Of a DNA stretch of 64,000 nt, positions 61,017-64,000 are shown piece after piece. The DNA is from Lomentospora prolificans (Eukaryota > Ascomycota > Sordariomycetes > Microascales > Microascaceae). Each line of letters opens with the position of its first letter. The stretch's first letter is position 1. A program made the position numbers and the translations under genes. Location of the stretch: contig JARFXM010000004.1 of NCBI GenBank assembly GCA_029532625.1, forward strand, positions 1-64,000. The letters run 5' to 3'. The notes under the pieces are model-generated. The model saw only the letters and a list, made by a program, of their open reading frames with translations, made no database searches and was not told the DNA's origin.

Positions 61017-61295
61017 ATGCCTGCACTCCCAGTCGACCCCGAGACTCTCGCCCACGGCTTGGTCGAGGTACGGAATGTCATTGTACGGAGAGCCATCGAC
61101 CACTCGACATTAGAAACCATGGCGGTCAGTAAGTAAATTCATAATCATACTCACATGCCTCCTACTCGGCCTTCTTTGTCCGCTTGCTTACCATGATGAC
61201 GATTAGCTGCGACGATTTTCATCAGCATGGGAGCACTAATGTACTGGGGTATCGTGAAAGAGGGCGATTGCACCTGTGCCCGAAAGAAGAGGTGA
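61017..61295 (+). CDS. Small single-pass membrane protein, 66 aa, unknown function
   Basis: Exons 61017-61128 and 61207-61295 around a 78-base GT-AG intron (GTAAGT donor, TTAG acceptor). The protein starts MPALPVDPETLAHGLVEVRN and continues through a hydrophobic helix (TATIFISMGALMYWGIV) to a short Cys-containing basic tail (DCTCARKKR). The start follows a strongly pyrimidine-rich leader with CAATC just before ATG. I do not recognise a named family. The topology (hydrophilic N-terminus, one helix, basic C-terminus) would suit a small ER or mitochondrial membrane protein. Confidence 0.6.
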
Positions 61296-61822
61296 AGGAA
61301 AGCACGCCTAACACCGCGGCAACAAATGGTCGATCGAGGTGGCTCAACGGCCCGGAGTGTCGAAGCCATCTCCCCCGCACCCATCGACTACCCACTTCCA
61401 TCCCCACCGCAATTCCCGGCCGAGATGCGTTCCTCCGATACGGGTTTAAAATAGTTCCTAGGGTGGCAGACATATCTCCACATGGAGCGTTCTATTTGGA
61501 GACAAAAACCAGCGGCGGAGGGGCGGACTATCAACACTTGTCACTCGTCTCGCCTTGAAACCTCGAGAATGACGGCGAACCTTTATTGCCACGAGACAGG
61601 TAATCTAGCCTGCCTTTGAATATCCCCTTCGGGATGTGAACGTGAGCCCTTGTTTTTATTTTTATTTTATTTTTTCGTCGATGCATCGCCACAGCACACT
61701 CTGCGCAAAGAGGCTCTTGGGGTTATGGGAATTTGTGGGATCTTCGATTCTTTAGACAGTCACAGGGTGGCTATTGTATTTACATTAACTTTCTACCAAA
61801 AATTTACATCCCCAAATTAGAT

Positions 61823-61853
<31 letters not shown>

Positions 61854-62446
61854 CATGCCATCAGCAATCTATACTTGGAACTGAAAGAATGTTTTGTGCG
61901 TGCCCATCCCACCACCATGCAATGTATGGGATCTATTAGGAGCTGTCCTGGCTTGCCTGGCGCTCCCCTGCTCCATAGAATAGTGAATAATACCAAGTAT
62001 TATATTATGCACGCCAGTTTGGGAGAGATAGGCACGTCTGGGAATCCAAAAGGGGTTAGCGCCAATGCAAGGTTGCCGCGTCGACTCGAATCGAGGTGGA
62101 AGGCCCCACTTTTCATTCGATAAGCTGAAGGAGCGCCCAACCCTTTGGTTGTTCCTTCCCCTAATAATTACTTTGCCTGATACAGGCCAGCTTGTCCTGT
62201 CGCTAGGCTCTTATCACACCTCAACGAAGACCGTCGGACATCGAAAAAAATATTTCCCGACCTCAACCACCATCACCAACCACACTCAATCCACCGCACA
62301 TATAGGGCACCTCACTCCCTGTATAACCAACTCTCCTTCCCCTCCCCACCCAAACGCTCTCCCATAGGGCCGGCCCTCGATCCCAAATCAGCCCGTTAAC
62401 CGCGATGTGAAGCCTCACAAAGGACCCCTCCCCCCCCGGTCTCACA
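61296..62446. other. Intergenic, no supported gene
   Basis: Includes a TTTTA-rich stretch near 61650-61675 and an (AT)n microsatellite near 61830-61852. The last ~200 bases are C/T-rich promoter of the Mpv17-like gene. Confidence 0.5.
61830..61852. repeat. (TA)n microsatellite
   Basis: Perfect alternating TA run of about 20 bases within intergenic DNA. Confidence 0.85.
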
Positions 62447-63067
62447 ATGCGTCGTGCGCTCAATCTGCGGCTTGCTTGCCAGGGGATGGCAATGAAGGTG
62501 TCGGCTAATCTCGTCGTCCAGGGCCTCGCCCACCGGAGATCCCCAGAAACCTCCCCCTTCGACGGGCAGCAGGTCCTCGAGTTCGCACTCTACGGCTTCA
62601 TCGGCTCCCAGGTCGGGAACGTCGTCCAGTACCTGCTGGAGGACTGGTTCCCCACTGGCACCTCCCAGGGCGGTGAAGTCCTGCCCGCCACCATGGCCAA
62701 CGGCCAGACAGAAAAGAAGGACGACGATTCGTCCCTGGCCGGCAAGGGGAGAACCTGCCTCCGCATCAGCCCCGATCTCATTTGGCGCAACGTCCTGGCC
62801 AAGCTTGTCCTGGACCAAACCTTTGGCCTGTTCATTAGCGGCTGCGTCTTCCTAATCTGTACCAACATTGCTCGCGTGCCCCATCCGCTCATGGTTGTGC
62901 AGGTCATTGAGCAAAAGATTTTCGCTCTCGTCCGAGCTGGGTGGCACATCTGGCCACTTGTTGCCATTTGCAACTACTTGTGGGTGCCCGTACGATCCAG
63001 GGTTCTCGTCGCCGTGTTTGTCGGGTTCGGCTGGAGCATTTTCCTCAGTATCTTTGCCCGAAAATAA
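62447..63067 (+). CDS. Mpv17/PMP22-family membrane protein
   Basis: Intronless, 206 aa. FALYGFIGSQVGNVVQYLLE and NVLAKLVLDQTFGLFISGCV mark the first helices. The C-terminal family signature reads GWHIWPLVAICNYLWVPVRS followed by VGFGWSIFLSI. Pfam Mpv17_PMP22 proteins are four-helix proteins of the inner mitochondrial or peroxisomal membrane with channel-like roles. A charged insert (GQTEKKDDDSSLAGKG) sits in the middle loop. The start ATG at 62447 is the first in frame after the C-rich leader. Confidence 0.85.
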   Translation: MRRALNLRLACQGMAMKVSANLVVQGLAHRRSPETSPFDGQQVLEFALYGFIGSQVGNVVQYLLEDWFPTGTSQGGEVLPATMANGQTEKKDDDSSLAGKGRTCLRISPDLIWRNVLAKLVLDQTFGLFISGCVFLICTNIARVPHPLMVVQVIEQKIFALVRAGWHIWPLVAICNYLWVPVRSRVLVAVFVGFGWSIFLSIFARK

Positions 63068-63600
63068 GATTCAGTATCCTCTGTATGATAAAAAACGGGA
63101 GGGTTTCTTTCGGGGTTGTTCATCGGTATAGAGGCGTGCGGGGCGCGAAGGTCACTTCTATCTACGTTGCATATGTTTTCCTTCCCGCACCTGAAGCGTC
63201 TCTCGTCGATTTCATATCACTATCACGTTTGAAATTTTGTCACAATGGAGAATCTTGACTTTTCTTGTTTACATGTTGGCTCGCTCGGGCCTACCGTTTA
63301 AGTACTATTATCCCAAGTATGAGACCTGCGAAGCACAAGATACCCTATTCTGCACATGCGTGACCAAGTGAGAGGACTGTGTAGCAGTCTACTCTTCGAA
63401 AATTGAGGCTCTCAGAACAAGAATCCCATAGTCTGGTTCTTCTCGCTTAGGGAGGACGCGACAAGTATCACCTTTTGGGTGTCTCTCCGTATGCTTGGAT
63501 GATGGCTTTTCGCTCATGGGTTGCGAAAGGGGAAGGATACCTGCTTGGTAATACGTAAATCAACAAAGCGTCAGCCTTGAACTCATCGGCAGCTGGTGCA
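63068..63600. other. Intergenic, nothing recognised
   Basis: 3' region of the Mpv17-like gene. No ORF or motif of note. Confidence 0.5.
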
Positions 63601-63616
63601 AGGCGACCCTGCTAGG

Positions 63617-63960
63617 CATCAAGTTGGACGGATGGAGTCGTTGATGAACTCGCCAATAGCGCCACCGACGCTCATCACTAAAGCACGGGGGGCAAGACCG
63701 ACGGCGACGTCTCGACGGGGGACTGAGGCCATGATGGCGATTTGCTCGATCATGGTGAACGTGCCACCGGCCATGGATTCAAAGACTTCGCACATGACGA
63801 TCAAGCCAATGTGGGTGTCTGGTATTATTACGTGGAACTTGATCGTAAGGCCCGTCATGCACATCTGAAGGGGATCATGGCCAATCCAAGCCACTTGGAC
63901 CTATCGGTGAAGCGGAGCCGCCTACATATCCATAGTAGATAGGGCATCGGTCAAGCGTGA
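63617..63960 (-). pseudogene. Siderophore-iron transporter (MFS) C-terminal fragment
   Basis: The minus strand encodes SKWLGLAMIPF, then in a shifted frame GLTIKFHVIIPDTHIGLIVM, CEVFESMAGGTFTMIEQIAI and VGLAPRALVMSVGGAIGEFI, ending in a stop after SIRPT. This matches the TM9-TM11 region of fungal SIT/Mir-type transporters (usual pattern GYxVMCQIF...GGTxxICEQxAVMAA). A frame change lies near 63885. Membrane segments on either side are missing within the window. The upstream part may continue past 64000. Confidence 0.65.
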
Positions 63961-64000
63961 AAACGAAAGTAGTCGCACTCACAGCCCAACAATAATAACA

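Overview
The window is the left end of a chromosome from a filamentous ascomycete (Pezizomycotina, most likely Sordariomycetes; genus not determinable here). Evidence: a terminal CCCTAA array, AT-rich blocks with the dinucleotide bias left by repeat-induced point mutation (RIP), short GT-AG introns with CTRAY-type branch sites, and fungal gene families such as an outward-rectifying TOK-type K+ channel, NTF2-FMO, MpaB-type oxygenase and siderophore-type MFS.

Layout. 1-173 telomere. 174-13.9 kb is a gene-free, RIP-degraded subtelomere. It holds one complete but dead Ty3/gypsy retroelement (3223-9847, two 433-bp LTRs, 5-bp target duplication AAGGG) and five decayed copies of a second ~320-bp TGTTA...TAACA LTR-like family. 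From 14.1 kb the base composition becomes normal. The genes, with exon structures worked out by hand, are: glycogen synthase paralogue (-), TOK-type K+ channel (-), DHA1-like MFS transporter (-), flavin monooxygenase with an NTF2-like N-terminus (+), GNAT acetyltransferase (-), tRNA-Lys(CTT) (-), secreted GH3 glycosidase (+), a Kex2-processed tandem-repeat secreted precursor (+), an MpaB/DUF2236 oxygenase (+), a protein with a degenerate riboflavin-kinase domain (-), a sugar transporter (+), a cytochrome P450 (-), a 66-aa one-TM protein (+) and an Mpv17/PMP22 protein (+).

Between them lies an unusually large set of broken genes: arylsulfotransferase (+), HAD hydrolase (-), Rhs/YD-repeat protein (+), a 5'-truncated lactonase (-), an anoctamin/TMEM16 channel (-) and a siderophore-transporter fragment (-). 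This density of pseudogenes, transporters, oxidases and secreted proteins is typical of a fast-evolving subtelomeric accessory region. No classical PKS or NRPS cluster is visible. The P450, FMO, MFS and MpaB-type oxygenase are separated by unrelated genes and cannot be tied to one pathway from sequence alone.

The most promising candidate for something new is the 309-aa precursor at 42140-43069. It has a signal peptide, eight near-identical ~31-residue peptides separated by seven Lys-Arg (Kex2) sites, and a nested 17-fold repeat with core DDG(S/K)W(A/Y)PGKY. It looks like a precursor that releases a family of Trp/Tyr-rich secreted peptides.
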